Source: Candidatus Accumulibacter iunctus (lineage in GTDB: Bacteria; Pseudomonadota; Gammaproteobacteria; Burkholderiales; Rhodocyclaceae). From it: DNA of 7,689 bases. The stretch lies in assembly GCA_002345025.1 (NCBI GenBank), contig DDUX01000028.1, forward strand, positions 1-7,689, read 5' to 3'. The notes under the pieces were generated by a model. The model made no database searches. It saw nothing but the letters and a program-made list of their open reading frames with translations, and had not been told where the DNA came from. How positions within the stretch are numbered: position 1 is the first letter of the stretch; each line of letters opens with the position of its first letter. Below, piece after piece: positions 1-5,889 of this stretch. A program made the translations under genes and the position numbers.

Positions 1-2
1 AG

Positions 3-83
3 CTTGCTTCGCTTGCCATCGAGCGCGACGCGTTTCATGGCGAATGGAACTACCGGCTGATACCTCGGAACAATGACAAATAA
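3..83 (+). pseudogene. C-terminal end of ISAzo13-family transposase (5' part lies outside the window)
   Basis: The third plus-strand frame is open from the window edge to a TAA at 81-83. It encodes about 26 residues that include IERDAFHGEWNYRLIPR. From memory, an HGEWNY-x-(I/L)-x-P ending is characteristic of the C-terminus of ISAzo13-type (DDE) transposases; the catalytic DDE residues lie upstream and cannot be seen. Whether the full element is intact is unknown because only its right end is present, so the label pseudogene here means partial. The reading frame ends immediately before an A/T-rich palindrome, as expected near an insertion sequence end. Base composition after the stop (84-106) is far more A/T-rich than the rest of the window, which fits transferred DNA. 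Family assignment rests on a short recognised motif only. Confidence 0.65.
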
Positions 84-104
84 CTTTTATTGTTCAAGTT
101 ATTT
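78..104. repeat. A/T-rich 9-bp inverted repeat at the insertion sequence end
   Basis: AAATAACTT (78-86) and AAGTTATTT (96-104) are perfect inverted copies around a 9-nt loop. The left arm overlaps the transposase stop codon and the right arm is followed by two more T residues. It could be a subterminal transposase-binding palindrome or an intrinsic terminator for the transposase gene. The stem is A/T-rich and so weak for a terminator. The true outer end of the element is probably to its right, between about 105 and 125, where homology of the minus-strand gene begins. Confidence 0.6.
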
Positions 105-222
105 TTGCTTGCGTCCTAAGCATCTGCAGTTCCTCCTCATTGGCCGTGTTCACGTTGACTGCGGCAAAGGCGTTCACGGCGACCATCAGCAGAGCGAGCA
201 ACAGGGTAATCAACTTGTGCAT
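94..222 (-). pseudogene. ComEA-like helix-hairpin-helix protein, truncated by insertion sequence
   Basis: Reading leftward from ATG at 222-220, the frame gives a signal peptide (MHKLITLLLALLMVAVNAFA, cleavage after AFA at about residue 20). The mature start AVNVNTANEEELQMLR matches the VNINTA-x-x-EL opening of the helix-hairpin-helix domain in ComEA-type DNA-binding proteins. In intact proteins this is followed by a PGIG-type hairpin and the rest of the domain. Here the next residues are TQAKIT and then a TGA at 96-94, so only 42 residues remain. The lost part lies at the boundary with the ISAzo13-type element, so insertion has most likely separated the 5' end from the rest. ComEA-family proteins bind DNA in the periplasm during uptake; some short betaproteobacterial members have no proven role. 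The start is fixed by an ideal ribosome binding site. The fragment is unlikely to be functional. Confidence 0.72.
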
Positions 223-447
223 GGAGTTCCTCCTGAGGAGATTGGGATTCGCAATCACCAGGCATCTCGCCTCGGCGTCTTGCTATATCCTTCAATGGTT
301 CTTGTGGCCTTTCCGTTGACCCGGTGCGACAATCATTCACGCTGAGACTTGCGGTAGTCTGAGCCCGCGGCGTTTGGCCGGCCGTCGTGTTGATCGACTG
401 CGGACGAGTATGCTCAGGCTTGTCACGACAACTCCCAAGGATCCTCG
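223..447. other. Divergent intergenic region between the ComEA-like remnant and the SOUL gene
   Basis: The two genes are transcribed away from each other, so both promoters should lie here. I see no strong sigma-70 pair. On the minus strand TATAGC (plus positions 282-287) could be a -10 element about 60 bp before the ComEA-like start, without a good -35. On the plus strand TTGACC at 316-321 resembles a -35 box, but no good -10 follows at the normal spacing. AAGGA at 437-441, 6 nt before the ATG at 448, is the ribosome binding site of the SOUL gene. Confidence 0.35.
229..234 (-). promoter_or_regulatory. Ribosome binding site of the truncated ComEA-like gene
   Basis: On the minus strand AGGAGG stands 6 nt before the ATG at 222. 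This perfect Shine-Dalgarno match is the main reason to accept such a short frame as the start of a genuine gene rather than chance. Confidence 0.75.
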
Positions 448-1053
448 ATGACCCGAGTACACAATCTGGCTGCCTGCATCCTGTTTGCGGCATGGAGTTC
501 TGCAATGGCAGTTGAAGAGCCGCAATACCAAGTGGTCCGCTCCTACGAGGCTTTCGAGGTGCGCCGCTATGAGCCCTATCTGGTGGCGGAAACGGTCGTC
601 AGCGCAGCGCCGGACGATGCCGGGAACCAGGGTTTTCGCATTCTGGCCGGGTACATTTTCGGACAGAACAAGGGGGCGCGCAGGATCGAGATGACGGCTC
701 CGGTGGCTCAGGCTCCGACCAGCATCGCCATGACGGCCCCGGTGGCACAACGCCCGGGTCCCGGCGGTTACGTCATCCAGTTCGCAATGCCCCAGGAGTG
801 GACGCTGGAAACCCTGCCGGAACCGCTCGATTCGCGAATCACCCTGCGCGCGATGCCCGCTCGAACGTTTGCCGTCATCGGCTACTCGGGAACGTGGTCG
901 CAAAGCCGATACGAAGCGAATCTGAGGAAGCTGCAGGACGCTCTCGCAGATGCTGGTCTATCCTGGCATGGCGAGCCGATGTGGGCTCGCTACGACCCAC
1001 CCTGGAAGCCGTGGTTCTGGCGACGCAACGAAATCTGGCTGGAGTTGGATTGA
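448..1053 (+). CDS. SOUL-family heme-binding-like protein, exported
   Basis: The 201-residue product has a short signal peptide ending at about A20-A22 (SSAMA) followed by the SOUL domain. The domain begins with EEPQYQVVRSYEAFEVRRYEPY (residues 23-44) and continues with the GFRILAGYIFG segment (62-72). The hallmark MTAPVAQ occurs twice, at 82-88 and 95-101. The C-terminal signature ARYDPPWKPWFWRRNEIWLEL is at 180-200. Length and motif order match bacterial SOUL proteins, which are related to vertebrate p22HBP/SOUL. Heme binding is shown for some family members, but the role in bacteria is unclear and no conserved axial ligand can be assigned here. The signal peptide places it in the periplasm. 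The start is supported by AAGGA 6 nt upstream. It appears to be a single-gene unit, with a 352-bp gap before the next gene. Confidence 0.9.
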   Translation: MTRVHNLAACILFAAWSSAMAVEEPQYQVVRSYEAFEVRRYEPYLVAETVVSAAPDDAGNQGFRILAGYIFGQNKGARRIEMTAPVAQAPTSIAMTAPVAQRPGPGGYVIQFAMPQEWTLETLPEPLDSRITLRAMPARTFAVIGYSGTWSQSRYEANLRKLQDALADAGLSWHGEPMWARYDPPWKPWFWRRNEIWLELD

Positions 1054-1405
1054 GCGAGGTCGACTGGCGAGCTGCGAGGTCCCCGGCGGCTTGATAGCTG
1101 TTACGATTGCGCCTGTCGTACGGACTCCCGCGGTGGGCATGGGCGGTACGCCCGGCGCGTCGAGAGTGCCGTGTGTGGCCGCAGCCGTTCACCTTCACGT
1201 CGACGCAGCCGCCCGTGGCCCAACTCCCGCCAAGGCGTCGGTCTCTTGCCAACCCTACATCGCCCGACCCCGCCGATGGCACCTCGGCGAAGCGAACCAA
1301 GGTGGCGGTTTCTGGTCCGTCGTCGTCGATGTCCAGCCCGGCCACGACGCAGTGAGAGCAGAGCTGCGGCGGGCGGCCGTTTGTCCAAACTGATGAGGAA
1401 CTCCC
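1054..1405. other. 352-bp gap with no convincing gene
   Basis: Several frames are open across this stretch on both strands, including a minus-strand frame running through 875-1837. None has a credible start with a ribosome binding site or a protein family I recognise, and the predicted products are Arg/Pro/Ser-rich as antisense frames usually are. An 8-nt direct repeat (GCGAGGTC at 1054-1061 and 1074-1081) follows the SOUL stop. No U-tract terminator is visible. The end of the stretch carries GAGGAA (1395-1400), the ribosome binding site for gloA. The promoter of gloA should lie here but I cannot place it. It may contain a decayed gene. Confidence 0.4.
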
Positions 1406-1792
1406 ATGAGAATCCTGCATACCATGCTGCGCGTCGGCGATCTCGATCGCTCGATCGCCTTTTACACCGAGATCCTTGGCATGCGCGAGTTGCGCCGCCA
1501 GGATTATCCGGGCGGGCGCTTTACCCTCGCCTTTGTCGGCTTCGGCCCCGAGTCGGAGGGCGCCGTCCTCGAACTGACGCACAACTGGGATACCGCTGCA
1601 TACCAGATCGGCGACGGCTTCGGCCATGTGGCGATCGAGGTCAGCGACGCCTACGCTGCCTGCGAGCAGATCCGGGCGCGCGGCGGCAAGGTCGTTCGCG
1701 AGGCCGGCCCGATGAAGCACGGTACGACGGTGATCGCTTTCGTCGAGGATCCTGACGGCTACCGGATCGAGCTGATCCAGAAGAAGGGCTGA
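1406..1792 (+). CDS. gloA: Lactoylglutathione lyase (glyoxalase I)
   Basis: The enzyme converts the hemithioacetal of methylglyoxal and glutathione to S-lactoylglutathione in the cytoplasm, the first step of methylglyoxal detoxification. The 128 residues form two vicinal-oxygen-chelate half-domains. The metal ligands known from E. coli GloA are found at the same positions: H5, E56 (in ELTHNW), H74 (in GFGHVAI) and E122 (in RIEL). The N-terminal HTMLRVGDLDRSIAFYTEILGM is typical of the family. The short form without the extra loops of yeast and human enzymes suggests the nickel/cobalt-dependent class, which is inference from family knowledge. Length is close to the usual 130-135 residues. GAGGAA stands 5 nt before the ATG. 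The stop is only 4 bp from the GTG start of the FmdE-like gene, so the two are probably one transcript. Confidence 0.95.
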   Translation: MRILHTMLRVGDLDRSIAFYTEILGMRELRRQDYPGGRFTLAFVGFGPESEGAVLELTHNWDTAAYQIGDGFGHVAIEVSDAYAACEQIRARGGKVVREAGPMKHGTTVIAFVEDPDGYRIELIQKKG

Positions 1793-1796
1793 CACC

Positions 1797-2399
1797 GTGA
1801 GCTTCCCGGCCTTTTTCGCGCAGGTGCCGTCGATCATCCTGCGCGATCGCCTCGCCGACTTCCTCGGAGCTGCGACAGGTGGGCTGATCGAGTACGGCTA
1901 TGCCGACGCCGTCCGCCTGGCAGGTCATTCCTGCCCGACCATCGCCGGCAGCTACCTGCTCAGCCACCGTGCCCTGCGCGCCCTCTACGGCGACGAAACA
2001 CCACTGCGTGGCGAGATCGCCGCTGACTTCCGCGAGACCGCGGAAACCGGTGTCAGCGGCGTCATGGCGGCGGTCGTCGGACTGCTCACCGGCGCCGCCG
2101 GCAGCGGCGGCTTCAAGGGTCTGGCCGGACGCTTCGTGCGCCGCGACCTGCTGCGTTTCGCGCAGGAGCTGCCCGGCGACATCCGCTTCCGACGCCTCGA
2201 CAACGGGCAGAGCGTCACGGCAACGCTGCAGCTTGCCGAGGTCCCCGCCGACCCGCGTCTGCCATCGCTGCTGCAACGACTGCTTGCCGGTGAAGACGAC
2301 CCGGCGACCCGCGAGCTGTTCGCCCGCCTGTGGCAGGAGCGGGTGCGCCGCATCCTGCTCGATCATTTCGACGATCCGCGACTGCTGGTTCTGGCGTAA
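1797..2399 (+). CDS. FmdE-like domain protein
   Basis: The 200-residue cytoplasmic product carries LAGHSCPTIAGSYLLSHRAL at residues 41-60. This matches the GH-x-C-P/A-G motif that opens the FmdE (formylmethanofuran dehydrogenase subunit E-like) domain, with a Gly/Ala-rich LLTGAAGSGGFKGL segment (97-109) corresponding to the family's conserved LTGAT-G region. Classical FmdE proteins are thought to bind metal through the GH-x-C motif and a later Cys. Here H44 and C46 are present but the sequence has no second cysteine. The FmdE name comes from methanogen operons; proteobacterial homologues have no settled function, so no link to methanofuran should be assumed. The GTG start is chosen because AAGAAGG (1781-1787) lies 9 nt upstream, inside the end of gloA, and the gap is 4 bp. 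The C-terminus (150-200) is acidic/helical without a recognised domain. Confidence 0.75.
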   Translation: MSFPAFFAQVPSIILRDRLADFLGAATGGLIEYGYADAVRLAGHSCPTIAGSYLLSHRALRALYGDETPLRGEIAADFRETAETGVSGVMAAVVGLLTGAAGSGGFKGLAGRFVRRDLLRFAQELPGDIRFRRLDNGQSVTATLQLAEVPADPRLPSLLQRLLAGEDDPATRELFARLWQERVRRILLDHFDDPRLLVLA

Positions 2400-2545
2400 G
2401 CGGCCAGTTTCCTGCAGAATCCCGCTCCGGGCGATTCGCTGCCGGCACCCGGACAGCGGCGGCAGCCAGTTCGCCGGTCGCCACCCGTCGCGTGCTGCCG
2501 CGACGCTCGCCGACAACTCGTGTTCGCAACCGGAGTCTGCCTGAA
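2400..2545. other. Short intergenic region before the propeller operon
   Basis: These 146 bp hold no visible gene once the propeller protein is started at 2546. An upstream in-frame extension to 2330 would overlap the FmdE-like gene and add an Arg/Ser-rich tail in front of a clear signal peptide, so I treat it as non-coding. GGAG at 2532-2535 is the probable ribosome binding site for the next gene. No clear promoter or terminator is visible. Confidence 0.45.
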
Positions 2546-3538
2546 GTGATTCGCCGCCACCCCGCATGCCCCGCGCGTTTCCTGGCCCGCGTGCTGGCGC
2601 TCGTCCTGCTCCTCTGCGCCAGCCAGATGGCTGCACATGCCGGCCTGGCGATTGCCCTCAACTCGGCGGACGGTACGATCAGCCTGATCGATACCGACAC
2701 CTACAAAGTTACCGGCAAGATCAACGTCTGCAAGGAGCCGCATCATTTGATGCCGACTCCCGACGACAAGTCGCTGATCGTCGCCTGCGCCGCATCCAAC
2801 CAGCTCGTCTTCTTCGATCCGCTGACCGGCCAGGAGCAGAAGCGCGTTCGCGACATCTCGGACCCCTACCACCTCGGCTTCTCGCCGAACCGCAAGTGGT
2901 TCGTCGCCACCTCATTGCGCCTCGACCGCGTCGACATCTACGACCCTGCCGACTTCCGCCTGATCGCCCGCCTGCCGGCGCCGAAGGCGCCGTCCCACTT
3001 GGCCTTCGACGATGCCAGCCAGTTCGTCTTCGTCACCCTGCAGGACTCGAACGAGGTGATGGCAATCAGCCTGCCGACACAGAAGATTGCCTGGGTGATG
3101 CCGGTCGCGGCGACGCCGGCGGGAATCGTCATGTCGCCTGACAATCGCTACCTGCTGGTCGCCAGCATGGGCGAAGGCGTGGTCGAGGTGATCGAGTGGC
3201 GGGCGCGGCGGAGCGTGCGCAAGGTCGCCACCGCGACAGCTGCGCACAACCTGCAGCCGAAGGGCGATGGCCGCCATTTCTACGTCTCCAACCGGTCGAT
3301 CGACGGCAGCATCTCGCTGCTCGACACGCAGACGATGAGCGTGGTCGAGAAGTACGACGTTCCCGGTGGCCCCGACGACATGATGGTCCGCGCCGACGGC
3401 AAGGAGCTGTGGGCCACCGCGCGCTTCGCCCGCAAGGTGCAGGTCGTCGACCTGGTGAGCAAGCAGCTCAAGCTGTCGATCCCGGTCGGCAGTTCGCCGC
3501 ACGGGGTCTTCTTCCTCAATCACGCCGGGCTGAGGTAA
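2546..3538 (+). CDS. Exported YVTN-type beta-propeller repeat protein
   Basis: I choose the GTG at 2546, with GGAG 10 nt upstream. It gives 330 residues beginning with a standard signal peptide (RRHPACPARF, then a hydrophobic stretch around 13-27, cleavage at AHA|G after residue 32). The mature part is a series of blades of roughly 40 residues in the pattern 'I-x-L-I/V-D-x-x-T-x-x-V-x-x-I ... P-x-x-L/I-x-x-S/T-P-D-x-x-x-L/F-x-V/A-x-S'. Examples are GTISLIDTDTYKVTGKI, MSPDNRYLLVAS, GSISLLDTQTMSVVEKYDVP and VQVVDLVSKQLKLSIPVGSSPHG. This is the YVTN/cytochrome-d1-like seven-blade propeller fold. No CXXCH heme site is present, so it is not a cytochrome. Such proteins are periplasmic or surface scaffolds, or lactonase-like; the substrate cannot be assigned. 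It is the first gene of a tight four-gene run, and its TAA lies 2 bp before the deacetylase start. Confidence 0.87.
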   Translation: MIRRHPACPARFLARVLALVLLLCASQMAAHAGLAIALNSADGTISLIDTDTYKVTGKINVCKEPHHLMPTPDDKSLIVACAASNQLVFFDPLTGQEQKRVRDISDPYHLGFSPNRKWFVATSLRLDRVDIYDPADFRLIARLPAPKAPSHLAFDDASQFVFVTLQDSNEVMAISLPTQKIAWVMPVAATPAGIVMSPDNRYLLVASMGEGVVEVIEWRARRSVRKVATATAAHNLQPKGDGRHFYVSNRSIDGSISLLDTQTMSVVEKYDVPGGPDDMMVRADGKELWATARFARKVQVVDLVSKQLKLSIPVGSSPHGVFFLNHAGLR

Positions 3539-3540
3539 GG

Positions 3541-4290
3541 ATGGCACGGCTGCATCCCCTACTCGCGCTTGCGCTCGGGCTGGCAACGGCAGGCGTGGCC
3601 AGCGCCGGTACGCCGTCCTCGCCGGGCTGCAAGGGAACACTCTACCTGAGCTTCGACACCGGCAACATGCGCGACGCCGAACTGATCGCCGACACGCTGG
3701 CGCGACATGGCGTCAAGGCAACCTTCTTCCTTGCGCAGGAGAAGACGACGCGCGGCGACAGCGCCCTCGATGCCAGCTGGGCACCCTACTGGCGGGCGCG
3801 CGTCGCCGAAGGCCACGCCTTCGGCAGCCACACCTGGCGCCATGGCAGTTTTCGTGCCGACAGCGGCAAGCTGGTGCGCTACCGACTGCAGGATGGCAGC
3901 AGCGAGACGCTGGACGCAGCCGCCGTCTGTGCCGAACTGCAGCGGCCGGACACGCGCTTCCAGGAGCTCACCGGCCGCCGCCTCGATCCGCTCTGGCGGG
4001 CGCCCGGTGGCCGCACGACGCCAAACACGCTGGCCGCGGCCCAGGCCTGCGGCTACCGTCATGTCGGCTGGGCGACAGCCGGCTTCCTCGGCGACGAACT
4101 GCCGTCGGAAACCCACCCCAACCCGATGTTGCTGCAGCGCGCTCTCGAGCGCCTCCGCGACGGCGACATCGTCATGGCCCATCTCGGCATCTGGTCGCGC
4201 AAGGATCCCTTCGCGCCGATGTTCGAGCCGCTGATCGCCGGCCTCAAGGCGAAGGGCTTCTGTTTCGCCACCCGGCGCGGCCAGACATGA
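3541..4290 (+). CDS. Exported NodB-type polysaccharide deacetylase
   Basis: The 249-residue product starts with a signal peptide (cleavage near ASA|G, residue 22), so it acts in the periplasm or beyond. The NodB carbohydrate-esterase-4 motifs appear in order. Motif 1 is LSFDTG (D39), motif 2 SHTWRH (H97 and H101), motif 3 WRAPGG (R153, P155), then a Trp-containing HVGW segment (174-177), and motif 5 MAHLG (H214). In classical members motif 1 is TFDDG, where the first Asp is the catalytic base and the second a metal ligand; here the second is Thr40. From memory, related betaproteobacterial proteins also carry DTG, so this is probably a subfamily feature and not decay. The family removes N- or O-acetyl groups from polymers such as chitin-like glycans or peptidoglycan; the substrate here is unknown. 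GAGG at 3532-3535, overlapping the previous stop, serves as ribosome binding site. The 3' end overlaps the next gene by ATGA. Confidence 0.9.
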   Translation: MARLHPLLALALGLATAGVASAGTPSSPGCKGTLYLSFDTGNMRDAELIADTLARHGVKATFFLAQEKTTRGDSALDASWAPYWRARVAEGHAFGSHTWRHGSFRADSGKLVRYRLQDGSSETLDAAAVCAELQRPDTRFQELTGRRLDPLWRAPGGRTTPNTLAAAQACGYRHVGWATAGFLGDELPSETHPNPMLLQRALERLRDGDIVMAHLGIWSRKDPFAPMFEPLIAGLKAKGFCFATRRGQT

Positions 4291-5288
4291 TCGACGCGCT
4301 GACCGAGGCCTTCGTGCACCTCCAGGGCTGGATGTTCGATCGCCTGGTGCAGCCACCGCTGCTCGCCCTCGGGCTCGGCAGTCATCTCGAAATGGCTTTC
4401 GACGGCATCCAGTTCTTCCTCGCCGGCGTGCTGCAGATCAGTTTCGCCTACCTGCTGCTGCGGCCGCTCGAGGCCTGGCGCCCGGTCGAGGTGTGGCCGG
4501 ACCGCCGGGCGGCGCGCGTCGATGTGCTCTACTCGCTGCTCGACCGGCTGGGAATCGTTCCGCTGGCGGTGTTCGCGCTGCTGGCACCACTCTTCGCCGC
4601 CATCGACGGCTGGTTTCGCCTGCACGACATCATCCCGCCGCAGCTCGAAGACCTCTTGCCGGCACTGGAGACGAGGCCGCTGCTCTGTTTTCTCGTCTAT
4701 CTGCTGCTTCTCGACTTCGCCGAATACTGGCGCCATCGGCTGTCGCACGTCCTGCGCTGGTGGTGGGCGCTGCACGCGATCCATCACAGCCAGCGGCGGA
4801 TGACCCTGTGGACCGACAGCCGCAACCATCTGCTCGAGGACCTGATCGGTGGCTTCTGGTTCGCCAGCATCGCCCTGCTGATCGGTGTTCCCCCCGGGCA
4901 GTTCATCGGCCTGCTGCTCGTCGTCAAGACGGTCGAGAATCTCGCCCACGTCAATGCCCGTCTCTCGTTCGGAAGCCTCGGCGAAAGGCTGCTGGTCAGC
5001 CCGCGCTACCACCGCTGGCATCACGCGCTGGAGCTGCCAGCCGGCGACCGGTACCGTCATGGCTGCAACTTCGCCGTCCTGCTGCCGGTCTGGGACCAAC
5101 TCTTCGGCACCCAGTATCGTGGGCAGGAGTTGCCACCCTGCGGCCTCGCCGGCGACCCGCTGCCGCCTGACGCCGCCAGCAGTGGCTTCTGGCGGCAGCA
5201 GCGGGAAGGACTGCAGGCCTTCGCTGCCGCCTTGTGGTCGCGCGGCAGCGCGACGGACGGGCAACGGGAGAGCAGGCATGCTCGATGA
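4287..5288 (+). CDS. Sterol desaturase / fatty acid hydroxylase family membrane protein
   Basis: The 333-residue protein has several hydrophobic segments (about 22-58, 86-106, 131-146 and 186-215). It carries the histidine boxes of membrane di-iron oxygenases: HRLSH (150-154), HAIHH (163-167) and HRWHH (242-246). The DRYRHGCNF and LPVWDQLFGT signatures follow at 255-275, typical of the sterol desaturase superfamily. These enzymes use O2 and a di-iron centre to hydroxylate or desaturate lipid chains, sterols or carotenoids in the membrane. Bacterial members are often annotated sterol desaturases although few bacteria make sterols, so a fatty acyl or other lipid substrate is more likely. The ATG lies in the ATGA overlap with the deacetylase stop and has no strong Shine-Dalgarno, which suggests translational coupling. 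The C-terminal 30 residues are Arg/Gln-rich and overlap the next gene by 11 bp. Confidence 0.9.
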   Translation: MIDALTEAFVHLQGWMFDRLVQPPLLALGLGSHLEMAFDGIQFFLAGVLQISFAYLLLRPLEAWRPVEVWPDRRAARVDVLYSLLDRLGIVPLAVFALLAPLFAAIDGWFRLHDIIPPQLEDLLPALETRPLLCFLVYLLLLDFAEYWRHRLSHVLRWWWALHAIHHSQRRMTLWTDSRNHLLEDLIGGFWFASIALLIGVPPGQFIGLLLVVKTVENLAHVNARLSFGSLGERLLVSPRYHRWHHALELPAGDRYRHGCNFAVLLPVWDQLFGTQYRGQELPPCGLAGDPLPPDAASSGFWRQQREGLQAFAAALWSRGSATDGQRESRHAR

Positions 5289-5793
5289 CGCCCGCGCCTT
5301 CGCCTTCCGCGCGCACAGCGGCCAGATGTACGGCACCCACCCCTACTCCTGGCATCTCGAGGCTGTCGCCGAATTGCTGGCTCCCTACGGCGTGCAGGCG
5401 CAGATCATCGGCTACCTGCACGATGTCGTCGAGGACACGGTGGTCAGCAAGGACGACGTGCACGCCCGTTTCGGGCCTTTCATCGGCGAATGCGTCGGCC
5501 TGCTGACCGACGCGCCCGCCGCCACCCGCGCCGAGCGCAAGGCGCGGACGCATGCCCGTCTGGCGAGTGTCCGCAGCGGCCCGGCGGAACTGGCACTGGT
5601 GGTCAAGGCTGCCGACCGCCTGGCGAACGTTCGCAGCTGCGTCGCCGACTGCCGGCAGGTGCTCTGGCACACCTACCGCTGTGAGCATCCGGCCTTCCGT
5701 GACGCGGTCTACCGCGCCGGCCTCTGCGACCCGCTGTGGTGCGAACTCGACAGCCTGCTGGCGCCAGCGGACATTCCGGCGACCCATGTCTGA
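5278..5793 (+). CDS. Stand-alone HD hydrolase resembling the ppGpp-hydrolase domain (small alarmone hydrolase-like)
   Basis: The 171-residue cytoplasmic product is essentially one HD domain. It shows the residues used by RelA/SpoT hydrolase domains and MESH1: a metal His at H26 (HPYSWHLEAV), H48-D49 with E52-D53 in YLHDVVEDT, and D113/N117 in KAADRLANVRS. Spacing within these motifs agrees with the Rel hydrolase domain, where the ligands are His, His-Asp, Glu-Asp and Asp...Asn. There is no synthetase or regulatory domain. By family it would remove the 3'-pyrophosphate of (p)ppGpp or hydrolyse a related nucleotide; activity and substrate are inferred. GGGAG (5266-5270) lies 7 nt before the ATG, which sits inside the end of the desaturase-family gene, so it is part of the same operon. 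The region after residue 120 is Cys/His/Trp-containing and not recognised. Confidence 0.82.
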   Translation: MLDDARAFAFRAHSGQMYGTHPYSWHLEAVAELLAPYGVQAQIIGYLHDVVEDTVVSKDDVHARFGPFIGECVGLLTDAPAATRAERKARTHARLASVRSGPAELALVVKAADRLANVRSCVADCRQVLWHTYRCEHPAFRDAVYRAGLCDPLWCELDSLLAPADIPATHV

Positions 5794-5796
5794 ACC

Positions 5797-5812
5797 CTGC
5801 CTCCGGCGGCAG
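5797..5812 (+). terminator. Possible weak hairpin after the four-gene operon
   Basis: CTGCC (5797-5801) and GGCAG (5808-5812) can pair around a 6-nt loop directly after the HD gene's stop. There is no T-run, so a role as an intrinsic terminator is doubtful. Confidence 0.15.
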
Positions 5813-5889
5813 TCGCTGCTGTCCCCGGTCGCCGTGCAGCGCCGGCCAGCCGCGAACCTGTCCGGCCAGTGCGCCAGGCAGAGTGCTCG

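Noticed and set aside
73..345. Plus-strand 90-codon open frame
   Set aside because: It crosses the insertion sequence end and runs antisense to the ComEA-like remnant; no ribosome binding site and no family resemblance.
875..1837. Minus-strand open frame of 320 codons
   Set aside because: It runs antisense through gloA, which is certain from its metal ligands, and through the SOUL 3' end. The product has no recognisable domain, and such long antisense frames are common at this GC content.
2330..2545. N-terminal extension of the beta-propeller protein to ATG 2330
   Set aside because: It would overlap the FmdE-like gene by 70 bp and place 72 Arg/Ser-rich residues before a clear signal peptide; GTG 2546 has a ribosome binding site and gives a normal exported protein.
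4059..5336. Minus-strand open frame of 425 codons
   Set aside because: It is entirely antisense to the deacetylase end and the desaturase-family gene, both supported by catalytic motifs; the product is Gln/Arg/Glu-rich low-complexity sequence.
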